59,656 nucleotides of DNA from Lachnospiraceae bacterium (GTDB lineage Bacteria > Bacillota > Clostridia > Lachnospirales > Lachnospiraceae), in the NCBI GenBank assembly GCA_022799755.1, contig JAAWOU010000009.1:1-59656 (forward strand), read 5' to 3'. Positions 1 to 8,189 of the stretch are shown here, one piece after another. Each line of letters opens with the position of its first letter. Position 1 is the stretch's first letter. Made by a program: the position numbers and the translations under genes. The notes beneath the pieces were generated by a model that was not told the DNA's origin, made no database searches, and was given only the letters and a program-made list of their open reading frames with translations.

Positions 1-1216
1 CATGGACGAGGCCAGCCAGTGCAACACGGCGGTGTCTCTGGTGCCCATCCTGCGGGGGGAGAGCCTGATGCTGGTGGGGGATCCCCAGCAGCTCAACCCT
101 GTAATCCTCCTGGACGAGGCGCCCAATCAGAAGCTGCGGAAGAAGTACAATGTGGCCGAGGAATACGATTACTGCAAAAATTCTATCTACAAGACATTCC
201 TGGCCTGCGATGCGGTCAGCGACGAGGTACTGCTGCACAATCACTACCGCTGCAACAAAAAGATCATCGAATTCAATAACCAGAAGTATTACAACGCCAG
301 GCTGCAGATCTGCTCCGAGAGCAAAGAGCCGCATCCGCTGATGTACGTGGACGTGAAGAGCCAAAAAGAGGCATTGCGCAATACGTCCCCCGGGGAGGTG
401 GAGGAGATAGTAGGCTATGCCAAACGCCACAGACAGCAGAGCATCGGAGTCATCACGCCTTTCGTGAACCAGAGGAAGCTCATCGAGGAGGCCCTGGAGA
501 GGGAGGGGCTTTCCAATGTGGCCTGCGGCACGGTGCATGCCTTTCAGGGAGACGAAAAGGATGTGGTGCTGTTCTCCACCGCCGTCACCGACCAGACCCA
601 GGCCGGCACTTACGAATGGCTGAAGAATAATAAGGAGCTCATCAACGTGGCCACCTCCCGGGCCAGGGACCGCCTCATTGTGCTCTCCGACTCAGCGAAT
701 CTGAACAGGCTCCACAGGCAGGGCGATGAAGATGACCTCTATGAACTGGTGGAATATGTGAAGAAGAACGGCGAGACCCAGGTCACCCGCAAGACGGCAA
801 ACTCCAGAGCTTTGGGGGTGAAGCCTTTCAGCACGGCCACCGAGGAGGCTTTCCTGGAGAATCTGAACCATGCCCTGGAAAATATCTGGCTGTCCCAGAA
901 CCGCTTCACCATACAGAAAGAAGTAGCCATTTCCCAGGTCTTTTCGGACAACGTAAATCACAGCGACCTGTTCTATTCCGGACGATTCGATTTTGTGGTC
1001 TATGAGAAACAAGGGCAGGCCGACTTTCCCGTCCTGGCCATTGAACTGGACGGCAAGGAGCATTTCGGGGATGAGGCGGTGAAGAACAGAGACCGGAAAA
1101 AGAACGAAATCTGCGCCGCCCACCACCTGCAGCTGATCCGGGTGGAGAACTCCTACGCCAGGCGGTACAGCCATATCAAAGAGATTCTGATGAACTATTT
1201 CTCGGTAAGGCACTGA
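1..1216 (+). CDS. UPF1-like superfamily I helicase, C-terminal part, with DUF2726-type nuclease-like tail (5' partial)
   Basis: The gene is cut by the left window edge; the reading frame is already open at base 2, so the true start lies upstream. The visible part begins at the Walker B motif DEASQ. It continues with GDPQQLNPV (motif III), HYRC, AFQGDEKDVV (motif V) and VATSRARDRLIVL (motif VI), the order seen in UPF1/DNA2-like SF1 helicases. After about residue 265 there is a separate domain with RFDFVV, AIELDGKEHF and RDRKKNE. This matches the DUF2726/VSR-like PD-(D/E)xK layout: Asp, then Glu-x-Asp-Gly-Lys. The likely role is ATP-driven nucleic acid unwinding coupled to nuclease or DNA-binding activity; the substrate is unknown. 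No neighbour on the right is functionally related. The helicase call is firm; nuclease activity of the tail is inference. Confidence 0.85.
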   Translation, partial: MDEASQCNTAVSLVPILRGESLMLVGDPQQLNPVILLDEAPNQKLRKKYNVAEEYDYCKNSIYKTFLACDAVSDEVLLHNHYRCNKKIIEFNNQKYYNARLQICSESKEPHPLMYVDVKSQKEALRNTSPGEVEEIVGYAKRHRQQSIGVITPFVNQRKLIEEALEREGLSNVACGTVHAFQGDEKDVVLFSTAVTDQTQAGTYEWLKNNKELINVATSRARDRLIVLSDSANLNRLHRQGDEDDLYELVEYVKKNGETQVTRKTANSRALGVKPFSTATEEAFLENLNHALENIWLSQNRFTIQKEVAISQVFSDNVNHSDLFYSGRFDFVVYEKQGQADFPVLAIELDGKEHFGDEAVKNRDRKKNEICAAHHLQLIRVENSYARRYSHIKEILMNYFSVRH

Positions 1217-1473
1217 GGGGATTTGTTCTCTCGGTGCTTCTTTTTATGCACACAGTCACCCAAAGGAAATGTGTCAGCGAGGCTGACGGATGCCCGATTC
1301 ACCAGGGGCAGATGCTATAAACGGATGTGAAACTTTATCGCTTGAGAGTATATTCCCGAAACAGATCGGAAAGCGGAAAACAAGCTTGCAAATGGCTGCA
1401 AGTGAATTTCCACAAAATACTAGGCGTAAAATTGTCTATAATGTACAAGATTTCAGGAGGGCGGAAGAAGCTA

Positions 1474-1502
1474 TTGACAATGGATTTTGAATAGTATAAT
1501 AT
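1474..1502 (+). promoter_or_regulatory. Candidate sigma-A promoter of the GH94 locus
   Basis: TTGACA at 1474-1479 is followed 17 bases later by TAATAT at 1497-1502; TATAAT at 1495-1500 gives a 15-base spacing. It lies in the 345-base gap between the helicase and the GH94 gene and just before the palindrome at 1511. A second TATAAT (1437-1442) has no good -35 element. The rest of the gap (1217-1436) shows no gene I can support. Confidence 0.6.
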
Positions 1503-1510
1503 TGCCAGTA

Positions 1511-1520
1511 GAAACGTTTC
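1511..1520. promoter_or_regulatory. LacI-family operator GAAACGTTTC
   Basis: This is a perfect 10-base palindrome with the central CG typical of LacI-family operators. It lies 8 bases after the -10 element, where a bound repressor would block transcription. The LacI regulator encoded at 21515-22507 in the same operon is the likely ligand-responsive partner (inference). Confidence 0.6.
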
Positions 1521-1561
1521 GACAACGTGAAATCATATACATGGACAGGAGCGGACAGACA

Positions 1562-4500
1562 ATGGAGATATGGAAATATAGAGATTCGTTGATTCGGATA
1601 AAGGACAAAAAGGCGGAGTATTCTTTTCTGGAAAACGGTAATGCCCATGAATTCTCAAGAGAAGCTTTCGTGATCACGCAGATCCCCACAGGCCTGACAG
1701 AGGAGCCGGTGGGAGGGATTTTCCTGCGGATTTTCCGGGGAGAAAGCGTTGAAAAAATATATCGTCTCAACGGAGCCGGAACGCAGATGAAAGTATCGGA
1801 ATCCTCTCTGGAGTTTGAGAGGGAGGCAGAGGGGATATCCTGTAAAGTAACCTTTCGCCCGGCCGGGATACCGGATGGCGGGGAGGACGCCTCCGCCTGG
1901 ATCTGGAACGTATCTCTGACCGGAAGCGGAGAAAAATGCGACCTGGTATATGTGCAGGATATCGGTGTGGCCGACAGGGGAGCGCTTCGGGCCAATGTAC
2001 TGTATCAGAGCCAGTACCTCGGACATCATGTGGCAGAGACCGAAGAGGGCTTCGCCATCGCCTCCCGCCAGAATATGGACCAGGGCGGCCGCCATCCCAT
2101 GCTGCAGCAGGGTTCTCTGGGGATCAGGACCATCGCCTACGCCACGGACGCTTTCCAGCTATATGGCAGGGAGAGCAAGAAGAACAGGCAACTGCAGGCC
2201 CTGAAAGAAAGGATGCTTCCCTCAAAGGTCTATCAGTATGAATTGGCCTGCATAGCTCTGCAGACGGAAAAGTTTGTGCTGGAGGGAGAGCGCAGGGCAG
2301 CTTTTTACGGATATTTCCTGCCGGACTGTGAGGAGCCGGACAGGCAGCAGGAGAGAAGCGCTGTCGTAAGAAAGGCATGGATGGCCGGGGATTGGAGAGA
2401 CGGCAAAGGGGAAGCGGTCTGCATGCTGGGGCCCGCACAGGAACTGGGAGAGCCCTATGCCGCGGACGCATTGGGAAGAGAAGAGACGGACAGACGGTTC
2501 CCGCAGCGCAGACTGGAAGAGTACAGCGACGGAAAGCTGTTTAGCTTCTTTACGGAGAATCACCGCCATGTGGTCATGCAGGAAAAGGAGGTGGCAATGG
2601 AGCGCCCCCACGGCCATATCCTGCTCAGCGCCATGTCGGATGAAAAGGTAGATAAAGAGCTTTTGGCGGTGACAAACTATATGTACGGCGTTTTTGCCAG
2701 CCAGCTGGTGGTAGGCAATGTGGACAGCAATCCCCTGCTGGACGCTGTCAGGGATACGCTGAATCTCCACACTCAGCACGGTATCCGCATCTATGTGCGG
2801 ATGGGGGGAAAATACCGGATGCTGACAATGCCGTCAGCCTATGAGATGGGACTGAATTTTTCCAGATGGTATTACTCTCTTCCGGAGGATATGCTGGTGG
2901 TCACCGCCTGGGTGGGCCGTGAAAATGTCTTTTTCCTGCAGGCCGAAAGCGAAAGCGGAAAAAGCTATGAGTATCTGGTTCAGGCCGGACTGGCTCTGGC
3001 CGGGGAGGATCTGCGGATCCGGTTTGACCCGGACAAAAAGGGAGTGTGCCTTAAGGCCGGAACCGGCAAGGCTTCTAACGAGTATTATCCCCAACTGGAG
3101 TACCGGATGGTATTTCTGGACACGGAGGGGAGCTTTGGGGACGACGGGCTTTTGTACGGGGACGGTCTGGCCAGGAGCGCGGATCTGCTCCTTGGCAGGG
3201 CGAGAGGCGCAAGGATGACCTTGTTTGTCAGCGGAACCCTGGGAGAAAAAGCGCCGGCGGCGGAGAGGCTGTGCGGACCGGAGGAAGCGGAAAAGTGGTA
3301 TCTGAATTTCTACGAGTCATTCCTGGGGGAGATTCGGTTTGACCATGCGCAGAATCCGAAGCTGGAGCGGATGAACGAGATTCTGTTTTGGTATCTCCAC
3401 GATGCCATGATTCATTTTGCGGCGCCCCACGGACTGGAGCAGTCCGGAGGCGCGGCCTGGGGGACCAGGGATGTCTGCCAGGGGCCCATGGAGCTTTTCC
3501 TGGCCACGGGGCATTTCAGTCTTGCCAGGGAGACGCTGCTGGAAATTTTTGCCCATCAGAACCGGGATTCCGGAGAGTGGCCTCAATTCTTTATGTATGA
3601 CCGTTACCCCTATGCGGCGGGGGACTGTCACGGGGATGTGGTGTTCTGGCCCTTAAAGAGCATCGGAGACTATCTGGAAGCCAGCGGCGACCTGGCTCTT
3701 TTAGAGGCGGAGGTCCCTTACCGGGACGGAGGGCCGGAGAGCATTCTGAAGCATATTGAACGTGCGGTTGCCAGTGTCAGAGAGCGGATGCTGCCGGGCA
3801 CGCATTTGGTCAACTATGCGGGAGGCGATTGGGACGATACCCTGCAGCCCGCCAGGCCCGAGTGGAAGAAAAAACTCTGCAGCGCATGGACCCACGCGCT
3901 GGCCATCCAGGTCATGTCCGGGCTTGGCAGGCAGCTGGAAAAAGCAGGGCTGCAGACAGGGGCGCGGCTGTCTGAGCTCACGGAGGCGATGAAAGAGGAT
4001 TTCAGCAATTACCTGGTAAAGGACGGCGTCATAGCCGGATTCATCCTGATGGAGGACGATGGGGAGATTCAGTACCTGCTGCATCCGTTAGACGAAATGA
4101 CGGGGATCCGCTACAGGCTGCTTCCCCTGACCAGGAGCATCATCGCAGGAATCGCGGACGATGCACTTGCCGCCGCAAACGAGGAACTGATCGAAAAGGA
4201 ACTTACATTCCCGGACGGAGTCAGACTGATGAACCGGCCGGCCACGTATAACGGCGGGCGTTCCGTATATTTCCAGAGAGCGGAGCAGGCGGCAAATGTG
4301 GGAAGAGAAATCGGTATCCTCTACGTCCATGCCCATATCAGGTATCTGGAGGCCATGGCGAGGCTGGGAAGAGGGGAGAAGCTCTGGAAAGGAATCCTCC
4401 AGGCCAATCCCATTCTCCTGACGGAGACAGTACCCAATGCGGCGCCCAGGCAGTCCAACACGTATTTCAGCAGTTCGGACGCGGATGTGGCGGACCGGTA

Positions 4501-4888
4501 TGAATTCAGCAGCCGGTTTGAGGAACTGAGAAAAGGCGAGATCCTGGCAAAGGGCGGATGGAGGCTTTATTCCAGCGGCCCCGGCATATATCTAAGCCGT
4601 GTTATCAGGGATATGCTGGGAATCCGGATGACTGCAGACTGGGTGGAATTCAATCCGGCACTGCCTGCGGAATTGGACGGTGCGCAGGTAACGGCCGCAT
4701 TCGGCGGCAGGACGAAGACAATCCGCTATGTGGTTCGGGAGAAAGGCTGCGGAGCGGCGGCGCTTTGGGCAGAGGACAGAAAGCTGCCTCTTTCCCCGGG
4801 AGAGGATACCTACCGCCAGGGAGGCATAAGGCTCTCTAAGGAGCAGTGGCTGGAACTGCCGGATACGCTGACGGTTGAGACCTGGTAA
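1562..4888 (+). CDS. GH94 phosphorylase, probable 1,2-beta-oligoglucan phosphorylase
   Basis: This is a cytosolic GH94-type protein of 1108 residues with no signal peptide. GH94 enzymes phosphorolyse beta-glucosides to sugar 1-phosphate by inversion. The N-terminal half is a beta-sandwich. The C-terminal half is an alpha/alpha barrel containing GAAWGTRD, GDCHGDVVFWPL, the catalytic-region segment GGDWDD (754-759) and the family-typical NTYFSSSDADVADRYEF. Its length is well above cellobiose or chitobiose phosphorylases (about 800) and near the 1,100-residue 1,2-beta-oligoglucan phosphorylases. The two GH144-type genes nearby support beta-1,2 specificity. The start chosen is ATG 1562, with AGGAG at 1547-1551. 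The open frame extends up to 1487, but that would overlap the promoter and operator. GH94 membership is firm; substrate is inference. Confidence 0.85.
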   Translation: MEIWKYRDSLIRIKDKKAEYSFLENGNAHEFSREAFVITQIPTGLTEEPVGGIFLRIFRGESVEKIYRLNGAGTQMKVSESSLEFEREAEGISCKVTFRPAGIPDGGEDASAWIWNVSLTGSGEKCDLVYVQDIGVADRGALRANVLYQSQYLGHHVAETEEGFAIASRQNMDQGGRHPMLQQGSLGIRTIAYATDAFQLYGRESKKNRQLQALKERMLPSKVYQYELACIALQTEKFVLEGERRAAFYGYFLPDCEEPDRQQERSAVVRKAWMAGDWRDGKGEAVCMLGPAQELGEPYAADALGREETDRRFPQRRLEEYSDGKLFSFFTENHRHVVMQEKEVAMERPHGHILLSAMSDEKVDKELLAVTNYMYGVFASQLVVGNVDSNPLLDAVRDTLNLHTQHGIRIYVRMGGKYRMLTMPSAYEMGLNFSRWYYSLPEDMLVVTAWVGRENVFFLQAESESGKSYEYLVQAGLALAGEDLRIRFDPDKKGVCLKAGTGKASNEYYPQLEYRMVFLDTEGSFGDDGLLYGDGLARSADLLLGRARGARMTLFVSGTLGEKAPAAERLCGPEEAEKWYLNFYESFLGEIRFDHAQNPKLERMNEILFWYLHDAMIHFAAPHGLEQSGGAAWGTRDVCQGPMELFLATGHFSLARETLLEIFAHQNRDSGEWPQFFMYDRYPYAAGDCHGDVVFWPLKSIGDYLEASGDLALLEAEVPYRDGGPESILKHIERAVASVRERMLPGTHLVNYAGGDWDDTLQPARPEWKKKLCSAWTHALAIQVMSGLGRQLEKAGLQTGARLSELTEAMKEDFSNYLVKDGVIAGFILMEDDGEIQYLLHPLDEMTGIRYRLLPLTRSIIAGIADDALAAANEELIEKELTFPDGVRLMNRPATYNGGRSVYFQRAEQAANVGREIGILYVHAHIRYLEAMARLGRGEKLWKGILQANPILLTETVPNAAPRQSNTYFSSSDADVADRYEFSSRFEELRKGEILAKGGWRLYSSGPGIYLSRVIRDMLGIRMTADWVEFNPALPAELDGAQVTAAFGGRTKTIRYVVREKGCGAAALWAEDRKLPLSPGEDTYRQGGIRLSKEQWLELPDTLTVETW

Positions 4889-5020
4889 GAGGTGCGGAGA
4901 ATCTTATATTAAGAAAAGATCACTAAAGGGCAGGGGAAAGTCAGGCAAAGGTCTATACAAGATTGGATTGCCATGGAGGATAGCGGGACTATGAGAGTAT
5001 GGTATAGCCGGGGAGGCTTT

Positions 5021-6442
5021 TTGAAGAGGCGTATAGTATGTCTGCTGCTGGCGGGTACACTGCTGTTGGCCGGCTGCGGCGCGGAGCCGCCTGGGGATGC
5101 CGCCCAAGAGCAGGGAGCATCCGCCGTCCAGGACGGGGAAGAATCCAAAAACCAAGAGGCATCCGTCGCCCAAAATGGGGAAATTTCCGAAGGGGATGGG
5201 GACGCCATAGCCCAGGACGGAGAGCCCACAGGCGGCGAAGCCCCCATCCTCCCGGACCAGGAAGTCCTGGAAGAGGCAAAAGGCTGTTTCCTGTATCTGT
5301 GGGAGCAGGTACAGACAGACGAGGCCAGCGGCGCTTACGGAATGGTGAGAGACCGGTATCCGGGGGCGAAGAACGTGTCCAGCATCGCGGCTACAGGCTT
5401 TGCCCTGGCGGCTATTCCCTACGGCATTGAAAAGGGCTGGATTACGAAAGAGCAGGGAGAGGAAAGAGCGGACAAAACCATGGACACGCTGCTTTCCCTG
5501 GAACAGAAAGAGGGATTTTTATATCATTTCATCAATATGCTAAACGGTGAGCCCGGCACGGGAAGCGAAGTCTCCGTCATCGACACGGGGATCCTGCTGT
5601 GCGGCGCTGTTACGGCAGGAGAATACTTCGGCGAATCGGTGCAGGAGAAAGCGAAAGAGCTGTACGAGAGAGTTGACTGGAATTATTTCCTGGACGGCTC
5701 CAGGAACATGTTCTATATGAGCTGCTCACCGGAGGGAGAGTTCTCGGGACATTGGGACGTCTATGCGGAGCAGCTGATGCTCTATGTGCTGGCAGCAGGC
5801 TCGCCCACCCATCCCCTGGACAAAGGGCCTTATGAGGCTTTCGGCCGGCTGAAAGGCAGGTATGGGGAGTATGAGTTCATCCACTCCTGGTTCGGCTCCA
5901 TTTTTACCTATCAGTTCTCCCACGCGTTTCTGGATTTCAGGGGACTGGTTGATGAACAGGGCACGGACTGGTATCAGAATTCCGTGACGGCCACTTTGGC
6001 GGCAAGGCAGTTCTGCATAGAGGAGCAGGATACCTGGGAGACCTACGGCGAGAACGCATGGGGGCTTACGGCCTGTGACACGCCGGAGGGCTATAACGGT
6101 CTGCTGGGCGCTCCGCCCTCGGGTACGGACAACAGGGCTCACGAATCCTCGGGAACCATCGCCCCGGCGGGTGCCATCGGCTCCATGCCCTTTACTCCGG
6201 AGGAATCCACGGCGGCGTTAAAGCACTATAGGACTTTTCCGGAGCTTTCCGGGGAGTATGGGCTAAAGGATGCCTACAACTTGGACCGGAACTGGTTCGG
6301 TCAGGACTACATCGGAATCGACAAGGGGATATCCCTGCTTATGATCGCCAACTATGAGGGAGAATTCGTCTGGAAGTATTTTATGGAAAACGAAGCTGTC
6401 CGCTCAGGCCTGGAGAAGCTGGGATTTTCCGCGAAAGAATAG
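5021..6442 (+). CDS. Secreted lipoprotein, glycoamylase-like (PF10091/GH144) endo-beta-1,2-glucanase candidate
   Basis: The best start is TTG at 5021: GGGAGG sits 4 bases upstream and the product then begins directly with a lipoprotein signal peptide (Lys-Arg-Arg, hydrophobic core, lipobox LAGC). Upstream ATGs at 4973 and 4991 would add about 10-16 residues before it. After the acylated Cys comes a Glu/Gln/Gly-rich spacer to about residue 75. The rest is a glycoamylase-family alpha/alpha barrel with VSSIAATGFALAAIPYG, EVSVIDTGILL, GHWDVYAEQLMLYVL, FQFSHAF-like YQFSHAFLD, AWGLTACDTPEGY and YIGIDKGISLLMI. Characterised GH144 members cut beta-1,2-glucan. Its position next to a GH94 protein of oligoglucan phosphorylase size fits extracellular depolymerisation before import. 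Confidence 0.82.
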   Translation: MKRRIVCLLLAGTLLLAGCGAEPPGDAAQEQGASAVQDGEESKNQEASVAQNGEISEGDGDAIAQDGEPTGGEAPILPDQEVLEEAKGCFLYLWEQVQTDEASGAYGMVRDRYPGAKNVSSIAATGFALAAIPYGIEKGWITKEQGEERADKTMDTLLSLEQKEGFLYHFINMLNGEPGTGSEVSVIDTGILLCGAVTAGEYFGESVQEKAKELYERVDWNYFLDGSRNMFYMSCSPEGEFSGHWDVYAEQLMLYVLAAGSPTHPLDKGPYEAFGRLKGRYGEYEFIHSWFGSIFTYQFSHAFLDFRGLVDEQGTDWYQNSVTATLAARQFCIEEQDTWETYGENAWGLTACDTPEGYNGLLGAPPSGTDNRAHESSGTIAPAGAIGSMPFTPEESTAALKHYRTFPELSGEYGLKDAYNLDRNWFGQDYIGIDKGISLLMIANYEGEFVWKYFMENEAVRSGLEKLGFSAKE

Positions 6443-6501
6443 AGGGAAAAGTCAGACAGTGTAAGGGCGGCCTGGGGCCGTCGCAAAATCAGGATAATTT
6501 T

Positions 6502-6522
6502 CCTGCCGCGTACAGCGGCGGG
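6502..6522 (+). other. RNA hairpin upstream of the SBP gene
   Basis: CCTGCCGC pairs with GCGGCGGG (8 bp, one G-U) around the loop GTACA. No U-tract follows, so it looks like a processing or stability element upstream of the abundant SBP rather than a terminator. Confidence 0.35.
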
Positions 6523-6560
6523 GGATTATAAAATTCATATTGAATAACAAGGAGGATGCT

Positions 6561-8042
6561 ATGAAAAGAAAATTTTTGGCAGTGCTGCTTACGGCAGTGA
6601 TGACGGCAGGTGTTGCGGGCTGTGGAAATCCGGGTACCGGAGAATCTTCTTCCGCCCAGGATTCTTCTTCGGGGGGGCAGAAAGAAGAGCAAAGCTCAGA
6701 ACAGAACCAGGAGCAGAGCGCTGAGAATTCCGATGCCCAGGACGAGAGCGCAGACGGCGACCAGGTTACGCTCCGGTTCGCCAGCTGGGCATTGGGTACG
6801 GCCGAGGAGAACAATATCGAGCGCCAGATGATCGCCGCTTTTGAAGATTCCCATCCCAATATCAAGATTGAGATCGCCGAGGAGATCACGGGCAGCTGGA
6901 ACGAAGCGCTGGCTACGGCTGCAGCAGGAAACTCCCTGCCGGACGTGTCCCTGATCGCCACGCTTCCCACTGCGGTATCAAGCGGCTGGGCCCTGAACCT
7001 GAATGACCTGATCGCGGCCGACAGCGACTGGAATATGATCCCAGAGTCTCTGAGAGAGTCCGGCGCCTATAACGGAAAAAGCTACGGAATTCCCACGTCC
7101 ATGCATCTTGCTGGAATGTTCATCAATACGGAGCTGTTCGGCGAGATGAACGTAACGCCTTTAACCTATGGCTACTCCTGGGACGATTTCATGGCGGCGG
7201 TTGAGAAGCTTCACAATCCCTCACAGGGAATCGCGGCTCTGAAGTATGTCAATGATTTCCCCAACTTCCTGCCCTATATCTGGGATGAGAACCAGGGGTG
7301 GTACACCTACGACGGCACCCAGGTGCATCTGGACAGCCCGGAATTCATCCGTGCGGTAAAAGAGACCCAGAATCTGGCAAAGTATTCCTGGGCAGGCCTA
7401 AGCGACGACCAGAAGAATATAACCGCGGGCGCGGAAGCCGGAGACTACGATGCATGGCTTAAGGGCTATACGGCTATCTGGTATGACGCCAGCTACTGCT
7501 GCGGCGGCTATACGGACGGCACAGGCATCACCTATAATGTAGAGTATGTGGGACTTCCCGACGGAAAGAACGCAATCATCCCTGACTATTGCTTTATCTC
7601 CGCCACCACAGAGCATCCCCAGGAAGCCTGGGAGTTTGTGAAGTTCATGTTCTGGGGCGTGGACGCGGCAGTGAACCGCATGGACATTGACGCGGCGGAT
7701 GATTCCGTGAGCTGGGTCGCGCTGCCTATTACTGCGGACGAAGAGGTGCTGAAGCGCTACTTTGAGGCTTTCCCCGTGAAAGGCGTGCAGGAGGCTTATG
7801 AGAACATGGATGCCAACGGTACTGTGGTTGAGGCTTTCAAATTTGCTCCCGCATATGAGTTTGTACGCTGGAACGGCACCACGGGCATTGAGCTTGACGG
7901 CGAAGAGGCCACCATGGGCAAGATTCTTGACAAGTGCATTTTGGGAGAGCTTTCTATCGATGATTACGCTTCCCAGTTAAATACCCTTGCCAACAACCTG
8001 ATCACCACGGAGAGAGCGGCAATTGACGCGGCTACGAAGTAA
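6561..8042 (+). CDS. Carbohydrate ABC transporter solute-binding lipoprotein (family 1 SBP)
   Basis: The 493-residue product has a lipoprotein signal ending in VAGCG and then a Ser/Gln/Glu-rich spacer to about residue 70. The SBP fold follows: VTLRFASWALG, FEDSHPNIKIEI, AAAGNSLPDVSLIA, YGIPTSMHLAGMFINTELF and EAWEFVKFMFWG. It should capture an oligosaccharide at the cell surface and hand it to one of the two permease pairs downstream. The start is ATG 6561, six codons inside the longer frame, because AGGAGG lies 5 bases upstream. No ATPase gene is present in the operon. The ligand is not evident from sequence; context favours beta-glucan oligosaccharides. Confidence 0.9.
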   Translation: MKRKFLAVLLTAVMTAGVAGCGNPGTGESSSAQDSSSGGQKEEQSSEQNQEQSAENSDAQDESADGDQVTLRFASWALGTAEENNIERQMIAAFEDSHPNIKIEIAEEITGSWNEALATAAAGNSLPDVSLIATLPTAVSSGWALNLNDLIAADSDWNMIPESLRESGAYNGKSYGIPTSMHLAGMFINTELFGEMNVTPLTYGYSWDDFMAAVEKLHNPSQGIAALKYVNDFPNFLPYIWDENQGWYTYDGTQVHLDSPEFIRAVKETQNLAKYSWAGLSDDQKNITAGAEAGDYDAWLKGYTAIWYDASYCCGGYTDGTGITYNVEYVGLPDGKNAIIPDYCFISATTEHPQEAWEFVKFMFWGVDAAVNRMDIDAADDSVSWVALPITADEEVLKRYFEAFPVKGVQEAYENMDANGTVVEAFKFAPAYEFVRWNGTTGIELDGEEATMGKILDKCILGELSIDDYASQLNTLANNLITTERAAIDAATK

Positions 8043-8104
8043 AATCCATGGCCCGCGTGTCGCCCTGGCGGTAAGTTTTCATATGCGGGCCCGGGGATAG
8101 ATAA

Positions 8105-8134
8105 GTGGGAAAGGCCCGGAGCGGCCTTTCCCAC
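8105..8134 (+). other. Strong RNA hairpin between two SBP genes
   Basis: GTGGGAAAGGCC (8105-8116) pairs perfectly with GGCCTTTCCCAC (8123-8134) around a 6-base loop. There is no U-run after it, so it is probably a 3'-end stabiliser that raises SBP mRNA, or a leaky terminator, within the 147-base gap. Confidence 0.55.
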
Positions 8135-8189
8135 AAATTGTATCAGATGTATTTGTATGGCAGACGGCAGGATTGGAAGGACATTGGAT

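Noticed and set aside
1487..1561. Start of the GH94 gene at 1487
   Set aside because: This would place coding sequence over the -10 element and the operator, with no ribosome binding site; ATG 1562 has one.
1562..4888. Cellobiose phosphorylase or cyclic beta-1,2-glucan synthase assignment
   Set aside because: The protein is too long for cellobiose phosphorylase and lacks the glycosyltransferase and membrane parts of the synthase; an oligoglucan phosphorylase fits better.
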